Shown here piece by piece: positions 28,123-36,475 of a stretch of 64,000 nt of DNA. The DNA is from Myxococcales bacterium (GTDB taxonomy: Bacteria > Myxococcota_A > Bradymonadia > REDH01). Within the stretch, counting starts at the first letter, position 1; every line of letters starts with the position of its first letter. The stretch is from positions 1 through 64,000 of the forward strand of contig CANMDT010000005.1 of the NCBI GenBank assembly GCA_947496715.1. The letters are read 5' to 3'. Under the pieces are notes generated by a model. That model was not told the DNA's origin and ran no database searches. It saw only the letters and a program-made list of their open reading frames with translations. The position numbers were made by a program, and so were the translations under genes.

Positions 28123-29496
28123 ATGATCATTGAATGCCCCTCATGCCAAGCTCGCTACCGCATCCGCGAAGAGAAGCTCCCAGCGGAGGGCGGTGGCATC
28201 AAGTGTCCCAACTGCGCCCATGTCTTTGTCGTCACGCCCGACGGCCAACTCGGCGAAGCCAAGAAGTCAATCCCGCCGCACGGCACGGAGTACAATGTCG
28301 CAGTCCGCGCCGCAGAGGCAGAGATTGAGCAGGCCCGCGCTCAGGTAGAGCCTCAGGCTTCACCAGCGGCCCCGAGCGAGTCCGGAGCCAAGAAGGCCGT
28401 CGCCCGCTGGAAGGTTCGCAACGCAGGCCTCGTCTTCGACTTCGCAGACATCGACTCTGTGAAGCGCTGGCTCGCCAACCGTGAGAGCCTCGATGGCGTC
28501 GACGCCTCTGACGACCTGGGCCAGACTTGGTCGCCGATCACCGCTTTCGATGATCTCACCGACCTCCGCGTAACCCGCAAACCTCCGATCACCTTGTCGA
28601 GCGGCCAGCGCGAAGCGGCACTCGACCCGCCGCCCCCACGTGGTCGCACCATGCCGCCAGGTGCCGCAGCGGTCTCGTCCCCCGACGAACTCCGAGCCGA
28701 GGCCGAAGCGCGCCTGCGCACTGCCCGCAACGGCCGCGGCGTCACCGATGCTCCCGCCGTCGTCTCCTCCAAGCGCGACGCCAAGCAGGAGGCCGGCAAA
28801 GAAGAGAAGCCCAAAAAGTACGAGCGGCTCGCCCCCGTGAGCGAAAAGCAGCATGCGCGCATCGCCTCTGGCAGCAAGGTGCTCGCGGGCATCAGCATCC
28901 TCATTCTTCCGCTCCTGCTCGCCATCGGATTGCACGCCACGGGCACTGCCGATCTCAGCCGCTTCCTCCCCTTCCTGCCGGCCCGATCGCCCGCCTCCAA
29001 GAAGGTGCAGCTCGACAACGGACTGACCGTCGACGGAGCGCTCCGTGGCGGCGCGAGCAGACCGGTATCGTCTGGCCAGCCCGCTGCCGAGCCCGCCACG
29101 GCGACGCCCAAGCCCGCGCCTGCCGGCGTCGAGAACCCCAACAGCGCCGTGGCCGCCTATCAGGCCCGCGCTGCTATCAGCCGCGGCGACGCAGCAGAGG
29201 CCACAAAGCTCCTCGAACAGGCCAACCAGCTCTCCCGCAACGACAGGCAGCTCCTCTGCCTCCTCGCCGGCCTCTACGACGCGACGGGTGACAAGCCCCG
29301 CGCCAATAGCTCTGCCGACAAGTGCAAAGCGGCCGGTGGCACGCCAGAGCGCGTCTCGCTCCCCGCGGCACAGACGGGTGACAATCCGGCTCAGCCCCCC
29401 GCCGCCGAGCCATCTGCCCCGGTACCCCCGTCGGAGCCCGCACCAGCCACCACCATCCGCCGCCGCGTGCGACCGGCCGCGGGCGACGGCCCGTAG
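28123..29496 (+). CDS. Zinc-ribbon, single-pass membrane protein with TPR-like C-terminus
   Basis: This 457-residue protein opens with an MJ0042-type zinc ribbon (CPSCQARYRI, then IKCPNCAHVF). Residues about 95-150 (VRNAGLVFDFADIDSVKRWL, ending QTWSPI) resemble the GYF_2-like modules found behind such ribbons in myxobacteria. One membrane helix (GISILILPLLLAIGLHATG, about residue 270) separates this cytoplasmic half from a Pro/Ala-rich periplasmic part with a TPR-like helical pair (AAISRGDAAEATKLLEQA). Function is unknown. The next gene begins three bases after its stop and has the same overall plan. Confidence 0.8.
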   Translation: MIIECPSCQARYRIREEKLPAEGGGIKCPNCAHVFVVTPDGQLGEAKKSIPPHGTEYNVAVRAAEAEIEQARAQVEPQASPAAPSESGAKKAVARWKVRNAGLVFDFADIDSVKRWLANRESLDGVDASDDLGQTWSPITAFDDLTDLRVTRKPPITLSSGQREAALDPPPPRGRTMPPGAAAVSSPDELRAEAEARLRTARNGRGVTDAPAVVSSKRDAKQEAGKEEKPKKYERLAPVSEKQHARIASGSKVLAGISILILPLLLAIGLHATGTADLSRFLPFLPARSPASKKVQLDNGLTVDGALRGGASRPVSSGQPAAEPATATPKPAPAGVENPNSAVAAYQARAAISRGDAAEATKLLEQANQLSRNDRQLLCLLAGLYDATGDKPRANSSADKCKAAGGTPERVSLPAAQTGDNPAQPPAAEPSAPVPPSEPAPATTIRRRVRPAAGDGP

Positions 29497-29499
29497 CCC

Positions 29500-30609
29500 A
29501 TGGATACCGGCGCGAGCTGCAGCGACTGTGGTGCTCCGCTCGGAGACGAGACCGCCAGCAAACGGTGTCCAGCCTGCGCTGCTGCCGACGACCTCCTCTC
29601 CGGTCCACGCCCCGCGGCAGCAACCCGCCAGCAGCCAACACGGCCCTTCGATGAGGGCCGGATCCTGCGGACCGGCGCGCTCCCGCAGACGCCAACCAAC
29701 CCCGTAGCCACCATGCCGCGGCTCATGACCGCGGATGTCAAAGCGGCAGTCTCGGCGATGCCGACCGCTCCGCGTGACGACGACGCCTTCACCCTCGCCG
29801 AAACCGGCGGGGCTGGCGCCACCAGCGAGGCCTGGTCGATCGGCAATGCAGCCTCCGTGGACGACGCCAGCGAGCCGCCCATCGCCTCCACCCGTTCCGC
29901 GCTACCGTCAGCCCTCCTGGTCACGGCCGGCCTGGTGGCACTCATCGCTGTCGGAGCGCTGCTCTCCATGACAGCCAAGCCCGGCCTCCCCGCCAGCGCG
30001 GAAGGCAGCGGCGTGGCCGCAGAGGCCACCGTTGGAGGCCGCGACAACTCGGGCAGCGGCACGCACGTGGCCGCCCAGCCCACTCCCGTTGACCAACCCA
30101 CCGAGCGCTCGCCACGCCGACAGAAACCACCTGCCAGCGCGACCCAGTCACCGCCCGACGCCTCTGCTGCTCCGGCTTCTCTGCCTCCCTCCGCCGATGA
30201 AGGGCCGGCTGCTGAAGCCCCCCAAGCGGTGCTGCCGCCCCCCGACTTCGCTGCCCTCATGCGAGAGGGGCACGCTTCCCTCAAACGTGGCAACCTCGCC
30301 GACGCACTTACCGCGTTCAAGGCCGCGGCCACGCTCCGACCGCGCTCCGCAGAGGCGTTCACCGGCATCGCGCGGGCCCAGGCAGGCAGCGACCAGACGG
30401 CGGAGGCGATCAAGAGCTTCGAGAAGGCGGTTGTACTCGACCCCGACTACGCACCCGCCTGGTCCGGCCTCGCACACCTCCGCGAGACCTCAGGCAATCG
30501 TGACGGCGCCATCGACGCCTACCGACGCGTCATCGCCATTCGCCCCGATTCCAGCGAGGCGAGCATGGCCCGCGAAGTGCTCGACGAGTTCGGCGCGACG
30601 GCGCCGTGA
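29500..30609 (+). CDS. Zinc-ribbon/TPR single-pass membrane protein
   Basis: This 369-residue protein starts with a short Cys4 ribbon (CSDCGAPLGDETASKRCPAC), continues with a low-complexity cytoplasmic linker and crosses the membrane once (ALLVTAGLVALIAVGALLSM, about residue 135-155). The C-terminal 120 residues form three TPR repeats (ASLKRGNLADALTAFKAAA, IKSFEKAVVLDPDYAPAW, AIDAYRRVIAIRPDS). It is a paralogue in design, though not obviously in sequence, of the preceding gene. Its stop overlaps the PrsW gene (GTGA), so the three are probably coexpressed. No function is established. Confidence 0.8.
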   Translation: MDTGASCSDCGAPLGDETASKRCPACAAADDLLSGPRPAAATRQQPTRPFDEGRILRTGALPQTPTNPVATMPRLMTADVKAAVSAMPTAPRDDDAFTLAETGGAGATSEAWSIGNAASVDDASEPPIASTRSALPSALLVTAGLVALIAVGALLSMTAKPGLPASAEGSGVAAEATVGGRDNSGSGTHVAAQPTPVDQPTERSPRRQKPPASATQSPPDASAAPASLPPSADEGPAAEAPQAVLPPPDFAALMREGHASLKRGNLADALTAFKAAATLRPRSAEAFTGIARAQAGSDQTAEAIKSFEKAVVLDPDYAPAWSGLAHLRETSGNRDGAIDAYRRVIAIRPDSSEASMAREVLDEFGATAP

Positions 30610-31454
30610 GGTTGCCGCTCGGCATTGCGATCGTCTCCTTCTCCTTTGCCATCGTTCCCGTCTTGGCGGGCTATCTCCTGCGAGCCTGGCATAGCCGCCG
30701 CTGGCGCCGCTCACACGCCGCAGCAGCAGCGGCCACAACCCCCGAAGAACGCCTCCAGCAGCTCTCGGTGCGACCGCCGCGTAGCCGCTGGTTCTGGCTC
30801 TTCCCAGCCCACACCATCGCCGGCGGCGGATGCGGTATCGCTGCCGCCCTCCTCCTCTCCCCACTCCTGGCCCAGCTTTCGCTTGGCGGCTCATCACTCC
30901 TCCACTTCGACAACCTCCACGAGTTCCTCACGCAGCCGCTCTGCGAAGAGCTCGGCAAGGCGCTTCCACTCCTCATCGTCTACCGAACCCGCTGGTTCCG
31001 CGACGCCCTCGATGGCATGATCCTCGGCCTCGCTGCAGGCCTCGGTTTCGCCGCCTTCGAGAACCTCCTCTACTTTGTCGTCGCCTACGACCGCGGCGGA
31101 CTCCCCGCTTGGACCACCTCGGTCTCCGAACGCGTCCTCTTCTCGACGGCGCTCCACGGCATCGCCTCCTCCCTCGTCGGCGCCTACTTCGGCGCAGCCA
31201 AGCAGAACCCCTCCGCCGCCATCCGTCGGCTTGCGCTCATCGCCGGGCTCTGCGCTGCAGTTGCACTGCATGCCAGCTGGAACGGTCTCATCACGAGCGC
31301 CCACGAACAGGCTAGCAGTCTGCTCGCACTCGGCGCGCTCGCCCTACTTGGCCTGGGCGCCGCCGCCTTCTTCCTGCTCTTCCGGCGCGCCATCCGACCC
31401 AACACGTTGGCCGACACGCTCACTACACAAGAGCATCAAATCGAGAGGATGTGA
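30606..31454 (+). CDS. PrsW-family intramembrane metalloprotease
   Basis: This 282-residue protein has about seven membrane helices and the PrsW signatures: CEELGKALPLL (the E-E-x-x-K type motif), GLAAGLGFAAFENLLYFV, a conserved histidine in FSTALHGIASSLVG and HASWNG. PrsW of Bacillus makes the first cut in the anti-sigma factor RsiW; other members have varied or unknown substrates. The start is GTG inside the overlap with the TPR gene, so the neighbouring single-pass membrane proteins are natural candidate substrates. It overlaps ribA on the other strand by 19 bases. Confidence 0.82.
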   Translation: MRLPLGIAIVSFSFAIVPVLAGYLLRAWHSRRWRRSHAAAAAATTPEERLQQLSVRPPRSRWFWLFPAHTIAGGGCGIAAALLLSPLLAQLSLGGSSLLHFDNLHEFLTQPLCEELGKALPLLIVYRTRWFRDALDGMILGLAAGLGFAAFENLLYFVVAYDRGGLPAWTTSVSERVLFSTALHGIASSLVGAYFGAAKQNPSAAIRRLALIAGLCAAVALHASWNGLITSAHEQASSLLALGALALLGLGAAAFFLLFRRAIRPNTLADTLTTQEHQIERM

Positions 31455-32113
31455 CCCGACTTCCGCTTCTTCGTCTGCAGGTAGAAGCGATTGTAGTTGT
31501 TGGGGACCGCCTGAATCGGCGTCCGAGCCCGGACATCAATACCGAACTCACGAAGCCCCTCGACCTTAGACGGGTTGTTCGTGATCAGGTTCAGCGACTT
31601 AACGCCCAGCAGTTGGAACATGCCCGCCGCAACCTCATACTCGCGCAGGTCGTCATCGAAGCCCAGATGCTGGTTCGCCTCGACCGTGTCCATGCCGCCA
31701 TCTTGCAGGCTGTAGGCCTTGACCTTGTTGGCAAGGCCGATCCCGCGACCTTCTTGGCGCATGTAGAGGATGACGCCTGCGTCCAGCGTACCAACCGTGT
31801 CGATCGCCGCCTCGAGCTGGTCGCGGCAGTCACACTTCAACGAGCCGAATACATCGCCCGTCAGGCACTCCGAGTGCAGCCGTGCAGCCACGCCTTCACG
31901 GCCCGCCACATCGCCCTTCACGATGGCCACATGGTCCAACGCATCCTTCGAGTTACGGAAGGCGACGATCTCAAACTTGCCGTGACGGGTCGGGAGCTGC
32001 GCGCGCGCAAACACCTCCACGGTCACACCACTCTCCATTGTCAGCTTCTGACCAGGCGTGCCACGAAAGGGCACCGAGCCGACCTGCGACGCTCTTGGGT
32101 TGATTTCCGACAC
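31436..32113 (-). CDS. ribA: GTP cyclohydrolase II
   Basis: This 225-residue enzyme opens GTP to the first committed riboflavin intermediate. The zinc site Cys83-x10-Cys94-x-Cys96 (CLTGDVFGSLKCDC), MRQEGRGIGLANK and the C-terminal TNNPSKVEGL are present, with no DHBP-synthase domain fused. GTG at 32113 was chosen because AAGGAG lies seven bases before it; the open frame runs to 32209 but adds non-conserved residues. It is a stand-alone RibA. An inverted repeat lies in its leader. Confidence 0.93.
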   Translation of the reverse strand: MSEINPRASQVGSVPFRGTPGQKLTMESGVTVEVFARAQLPTRHGKFEIVAFRNSKDALDHVAIVKGDVAGREGVAARLHSECLTGDVFGSLKCDCRDQLEAAIDTVGTLDAGVILYMRQEGRGIGLANKVKAYSLQDGGMDTVEANQHLGFDDDLREYEVAAGMFQLLGVKSLNLITNNPSKVEGLREFGIDVRARTPIQAVPNNYNRFYLQTKKRKSGHILSI

Positions 32114-32157
32114 GCTGGTTCTCCTTGGTGGAACAGGATCGCTGGTAGGCGTTTGAC

Positions 32158-32177
32158 GGAGACCGGACAAGGTCTCC
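32158..32177 (-). promoter_or_regulatory. Inverted repeat between fic-like gene and ribA
   Basis: GGAGACC-(6 nt)-GGTCTCC is a perfect seven-base inverted repeat, 33 bases after the fic-like stop and 44 bases before the ribA start. It lacks a T-run. It could be a weak terminator of the upstream gene, an operator or an mRNA hairpin. It does not match the conserved core of an FMN riboswitch. Confidence 0.4.
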
Positions 32178-32210
32178 CCGAAGCCTAAGCACCTGCCACT
32201 TCGATGCACC

Positions 32211-32954
32211 TTACGCGGCTACAGATTCGCGACGAGGCGAAAGTTCCCGAAACCTGATCTGCGCCTGCTCCGCCAGCCCCTCCACAAAGAGCTCCCGCGA
32301 CCGCGAAACCTCGTAGTTGAGCGAGTGATAGTAGCGCTGCCGCTCGTAGCTCGGGATGATGACGGCGGGATACCCGTTCGCCAGCAGCACCTGATTTGCC
32401 AACAGACGAGCCACCGCAGCACTGTGCTTCTCGAACGGCCAGATCTTCACAAACCGGTGGTGTACCTGGACCGCCAGATCGATCGGGTGATGGCGGCGGC
32501 TCATCAGGTCTGCCTCCGCGAACATCATCCCGAGCGCCTTGTCGATCTGCTCAGGCGCTACAACATCGTGCTTGAACTGCTCCGTTGCGCCGGCATCCTT
32601 CCGCATCGAGCCAGCCTCGACCCGGCCCGTCAGCCAGCCGAGATAGGCAAGCGCCTGCCCCCGGTTGAGCGGCTCCGCGCTTGCCCCTACCTCCCGCATC
32701 CGCTGGTAGGCCGCTCTGAACCGGCGTGCCCGCTCAAAGGCCGTACGCTCCAAGTGTGTAGCTCCCGCCTCACCCGCCAAAGCGCGGTCGAGCGCCTGAA
32801 CCTCCATGCCGAACCCTTCGACCGCCAGTTCATGATAGACCCAGCCCTTGGTCAGCCGCTCGTGCATCGCATCGCGACGAGACACAGGAGCACTCCACTC
32901 CACGCCAATGAGTTGGTCAAGTTGTTCGTCGAGCTTCAAGTAGCAGCGTTCCAT
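32211..32954 (-). CDS. Fic/DOC-fold protein with destroyed active site
   Basis: This 247-residue protein follows the Fic fold: an N-terminal helix with ELAVEGFGME where the inhibitory or flap region often lies, then HHRFVKIWPF, ARLLANQVLLANGYPAVII and RQRYYHSLNYEVSRS. Active Fic enzymes transfer AMP or other phosphates using HPFx(D/E)GNGRxxR. Here the equivalent run is WPFEKHSAAVAR: His is Trp172, and the acidic, Gly, Asn and Arg positions are lost, leaving Pro, Phe and the last Arg. It is therefore predicted to be catalytically dead but still folded. The ATG at 32954 has AAGGAG five bases upstream; the longer frame to 33065 is unlikely. It is divergent from folK. Confidence 0.75.
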   Translation of the reverse strand: MERCYLKLDEQLDQLIGVEWSAPVSRRDAMHERLTKGWVYHELAVEGFGMEVQALDRALAGEAGATHLERTAFERARRFRAAYQRMREVGASAEPLNRGQALAYLGWLTGRVEAGSMRKDAGATEQFKHDVVAPEQIDKALGMMFAEADLMSRRHHPIDLAVQVHHRFVKIWPFEKHSAAVARLLANQVLLANGYPAVIIPSYERQRYYHSLNYEVSRSRELFVEGLAEQAQIRFRELSPRRESVAA

Positions 32955-33118
32955 GGTCACTCCTTTGGTCCACGAATCGTGCGCTTCCCCAAGTGCCCGT
33001 GCTCCGCTTTCCTCTGGTCGACCACGACCTTCCGACACTATGGAGACTTCTCTCATCCAATGCAAGCAGCGGCGTTTCGCTCTGCTTCATCCCTCCCGCA
33101 GCGCGACCTATCGCTCAG

Positions 33119-33628
33119 ATGCCACCCGCCTATCATACCGCCTTCGTCGCACTCGGCAGCAACCTCGACGACCGGCTCGGCTGCATCGCCGCCGCCACTG
33201 CGCAACTCACGCGCCTCTCATGCACGCCGCTTCGTTGCTCACACCTCTATGATACCACGCCCATGTATCTTGAGGAGCAGCCCCGCTTCGTCAACGCGGT
33301 TGTCAGGCTGCAGACCGACCTGGACCCCGACGCGCTCCTCATCCGCCTCCTCGACATCGAGACCTCACTCGGCCGCATCCGAGCCGAGCGAAACGGACCG
33401 CGCGTCATCGACCTGGACCTGCTCCTCTGGGACGACCTCGTGCGCGAAAATGACGCGCTCATTCTGCCCCACCCCCGTCTGCATGAACGGCCCTTCGTCC
33501 TGCGTCCGCTGGTTGATCTCGATCCTGGACTCCGCCACCCCACACGCGGCCGTCGCGTCGACGAACTCTGGGCAGACCTGCTCCCCACTCTCGCGCCGGA
33601 CGAGCTCCCTGTGAGGCTCGAACCATGA
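33119..33628 (+). CDS. folK: 2-amino-4-hydroxy-6-hydroxymethyldihydropteridine diphosphokinase
   Basis: This 169-residue enzyme pyrophosphorylates the pterin precursor of folate. TAFVALGSNLDDRLGCIAAA, YDTTPMYLEEQPRFVNAVV and GPRVIDLDLLLWDD, followed by LPHPRLHERPFVL, are the HPPK signatures including the two metal-binding aspartates. The ATG at 33119 gives the family length; the frame extends to 32993 without conservation. No folB or folP gene is adjacent. It shares ATGA with the following lipoprotein gene. Confidence 0.94.
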   Translation: MPPAYHTAFVALGSNLDDRLGCIAAATAQLTRLSCTPLRCSHLYDTTPMYLEEQPRFVNAVVRLQTDLDPDALLIRLLDIETSLGRIRAERNGPRVIDLDLLLWDDLVRENDALILPHPRLHERPFVLRPLVDLDPGLRHPTRGRRVDELWADLLPTLAPDELPVRLEP

Positions 33629-34266
33629 AGCAATCCTCCCTCATCGCGGTTGCTCTGGCGCCGTTCCTGCTCACCGCCTGCGACCTTGTCGCGCCCGCCC
33701 AGCAGCGCGACAGAATCGACCGCGTCGCCATCGCGCCCACCACGCCGGTCTCCCCGCCTCAGACCCCTGCGCTGTCGGCAGAGACCCGAGCCTCCTATGA
33801 GGCGATCCTCGGCCAGGTGACCGCCTCGGGAGACCTCTTCTTCACCCGGCGTGCGCCCACCAAGGTGCTCAACGAGGTCGAGCTTGTCTTCTTCTCGCTC
33901 GGCCGCGGCCCCGAACTGCTCACACGCATCGAGACCGCGATGACCGCCGATCCGAAGGCGCGAGCCTGGCTCCTGCCGCGGCAGGCCTGGTTGCTCGGCA
34001 GACTCGGGCAGTTCGACGAAGCACGAGCAGTCGCCGAGATCGTCCGCACAGACTTCCCGGCCGAGCCCGACGCCTGGTTCGTCTGGGCCTTCGCCAACAG
34101 CCAGTCGGCCTCGGGAAGCCGCGTCCCGGTTACCGCGCTGCGCGACGCTATCGAACACCTCCTGGTCATGGCCCCCGACTACCTCGGACCAGGCGACACC
34201 ACGGCAGAGGGGCTCCGGAAGCAGCTCACTGCTCCAACGGCTCCCACGACACCCGGCGGCCCCTAA
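33625..34266 (+). CDS. Predicted lipoprotein, 213 aa
   Basis: The protein begins with a lipoprotein signal (LIAVALAPFLLTAC). After a Pro-rich linker the rest is mainly helical, with two stretches that recall TPR-like hairpins (WLLPRQAWLLGRLGQFDEAR, DAWFVWAFANSQS). The composition suggests a periplasmic, membrane-anchored scaffold. No domain is recognised. It is translationally coupled to folK and converges on the lytic transglycosylase gene with a 4-base overlap. Confidence 0.7.
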   Translation: MKQSSLIAVALAPFLLTACDLVAPAQQRDRIDRVAIAPTTPVSPPQTPALSAETRASYEAILGQVTASGDLFFTRRAPTKVLNEVELVFFSLGRGPELLTRIETAMTADPKARAWLLPRQAWLLGRLGQFDEARAVAEIVRTDFPAEPDAWFVWAFANSQSASGSRVPVTALRDAIEHLLVMAPDYLGPGDTTAEGLRKQLTAPTAPTTPGGP

Positions 34267-36413
34267 CGCACGCCCGGAAGAGAGATGTGGGCGTCGGGCG
34301 GCGGCTCTCCGAGCCACGCCGCATAGACCGCGGCAGAGACCGCCACCTCGCGGGCGTAGGAGCGGACCACATCGTAGGGAATGGCCTCGGTCCAGAGCCA
34401 GAGATCGGCCCCCTCATCGCCCCGGATCCAGCGGCGCGCCTTCGCAGGACCGGCCGAGTAGGCAGCCGCGACCACCTCCGTCCTGCCGCCGAACTCGGCC
34501 ATCAGATCGGCGATCATGGCCGCCGCAATCTCCAGGTTCAGACCGGGATCCTCCAGTCCGCGCGAGAGCGAGATCCCATGCCGCGCTGCCACCTCGCGCG
34601 CTGTGCCGGGAAGCACCTGCATCAAGCCCCGCGCGCCTACGGACGACCGCGCATCGGCGTCGAAACCCGACTCGCGCCGCAGGAAGGCAAGGAGCAGGCT
34701 CCGGGGAACACCCTGGCGCGCGCTCGCCGCCGCAACCTCCTTCTCCCACAGCATCGGATAGGCCTCACGCCAGACCCGGCCGGCGATGAGGGCGGTCTCC
34801 GAGGGATAGACACCCAGCGAGGCGGTCATCCTCCGCGCTGCCGAGTGAGCGAGTGCGAACTCGCCGTTGCGAGACAGCAGATCGGCGGCCAGTCCCCAGA
34901 GGCTCGGGTGCACCGCACCCGCTACCTCTGCCTGCAACAGCGCCTCGCTCCGAGCCTGCGCGATGTAGCCCTCCGACGCGAGCCAGTCTGCCGCCCAACC
35001 GATCTGCACCGGCGCCCGCACCGTGGATACAAACCGCAGCGCCGAGAGCTTCGAGGCCAGTTCGCCGGCGCCACCATCCTGCCGAAGCAGGCGATCCGCG
35101 TAGACGGCCTCGTAGCTCACCGGCGCCTCAGCCACGAGCGCATGCAGCTCCGCCATCGACCCCTTCGCCCGCGCCGCGACGAGACGATGACGGGTGGAGG
35201 CGCCGGCCTCCATCGCGAGCTCGACCGCACCCATCGACGCAATCAGGTCACGCTCGCGCAGCGCTCGCTGCGTCGCTACCTCATAAAGCAGCGCGTGGTC
35301 CCACGGCAGCGCAGTCTCAAGCCGTTCGAAGGACGCTAGGCACTGCTCAGAACGAGCCGACTCGCCCAACGACGCGGCCAGCGTCACGCAGGCCAGGAGC
35401 GACGCGGCTCCGCGCCAAGCTGACGGAGCGATCGAGAGCGATGAAGCAATCTCAAGCGCCTCCGCATCGCGGTCGGCGCGTCGGGCCAGCACCAGCGCCT
35501 GCCAACGCGACTCCCGCGAGGCCAGTTCGACCTCCACCGCCACGTCAGCATCAGCGCGGCCCAACAGCCAGCCAGCCGACCCCGTGGGGAGTAGCCCATC
35601 CTCGAGCGCAGTCTCACCGAGACACTGCGCCACAACCGGCATAAGCCGACGCACCGACGCCTCCGTCAGCGGCGGCTCTTCGTTGGCTGCAAAGCGATCC
35701 ACGCAGCGAGCAGCAAGCAAGAGCCGGTCGGAGGCCGTCAGAGAGGGTTGCGCGCGCAGCCAGGAGAGCCGCTCCAGCCAGAGCGCACCGTCACCCGTCT
35801 CGCTCTCCATGAGCCAACGCAGCGACCAGGCCAGCCGCTCGACGGCGTCCGACCCATCCATCACTCGGCGCCAACGCACCGCATCTACCCGCGCTCGGAT
35901 CCACGGCGCAGGCTCGAGCGCAAACAGCTCATCCTGCAACCAGCCATCGCCTGAGCCCCCGGAGGTCAGCGACCCAGCGAGCGTCTGCGTCGGTGCGCCA
36001 CCCCGCTCTCCGCCGCCCGTCGCCTGTGCGATACGCCGGTTCATGATGTCGCCAAGCCGCGGCTCAGCCACTGCAGCCGCCCGCCAGTGACGCACCGCCT
36101 CGCCCACCGCACCCGTACAGGAACGCCGCTCCGCCAGCAGCATCTCGGCCGACACGCCCGCCCGCGACGCCGACGCCACCGACAGCCCTTCGCACAGGCT
36201 CGAGGCCACGGCCACCGCGGGCAGCCGGCGCTCCGAGGCGGCTGGTGCTCCGCTGCCCTCAGACAGGGGAACCATCGACGGCGCCGACACGGCAGCCACA
36301 CCATCGGCCAGAAGAGGCGGCACTGGTGTCTCACCCTCCGAGCAGGCCAACAGCACCAACGCCACCGCGACACCCACGCACACTCGCCATGCTCCCAGTT
36401 CGCTCTTGCGCAA
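34263..36413 (-). CDS. Soluble-lytic-transglycosylase-like lipoprotein
   Basis: This protein of 716 residues has a lipobox (VGVAVALVLLAC), a long alpha-helical region of about 500 residues resembling the U-shaped superhelix of Slt70, and a C-terminal SLT goose-lysozyme-like domain. The catalytic glutamate lies in FLRRESGFDADARSSVGARG, followed by LMQVLPGTA and AAYSAGPAKARRW. It should cleave peptidoglycan to 1,6-anhydro-muropeptides. The start is taken as TTG at 36413, which has AGGAGG four bases upstream and places the signal peptide correctly; the ATG at 36506 overlaps the divergent radical SAM gene. Confidence 0.88.
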   Translation of the reverse strand: MRKSELGAWRVCVGVAVALVLLACSEGETPVPPLLADGVAAVSAPSMVPLSEGSGAPAASERRLPAVAVASSLCEGLSVASASRAGVSAEMLLAERRSCTGAVGEAVRHWRAAAVAEPRLGDIMNRRIAQATGGGERGGAPTQTLAGSLTSGGSGDGWLQDELFALEPAPWIRARVDAVRWRRVMDGSDAVERLAWSLRWLMESETGDGALWLERLSWLRAQPSLTASDRLLLAARCVDRFAANEEPPLTEASVRRLMPVVAQCLGETALEDGLLPTGSAGWLLGRADADVAVEVELASRESRWQALVLARRADRDAEALEIASSLSIAPSAWRGAASLLACVTLAASLGESARSEQCLASFERLETALPWDHALLYEVATQRALRERDLIASMGAVELAMEAGASTRHRLVAARAKGSMAELHALVAEAPVSYEAVYADRLLRQDGGAGELASKLSALRFVSTVRAPVQIGWAADWLASEGYIAQARSEALLQAEVAGAVHPSLWGLAADLLSRNGEFALAHSAARRMTASLGVYPSETALIAGRVWREAYPMLWEKEVAAASARQGVPRSLLLAFLRRESGFDADARSSVGARGLMQVLPGTAREVAARHGISLSRGLEDPGLNLEIAAAMIADLMAEFGGRTEVVAAAYSAGPAKARRWIRGDEGADLWLWTEAIPYDVVRSYAREVAVSAAVYAAWLGEPPPDAHISLPGVR

Positions 36414-36475
36414 GATGCCTCCTGCCTCCAATGTTCTCCACTCTTCGACGTTTGCCAAACTTTGCGTGAACCATC

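Noticed and set aside
32114-32210. FMN riboswitch before ribA
   Set aside because: The conserved RFN core sequences are absent; only a simple inverted repeat is seen.
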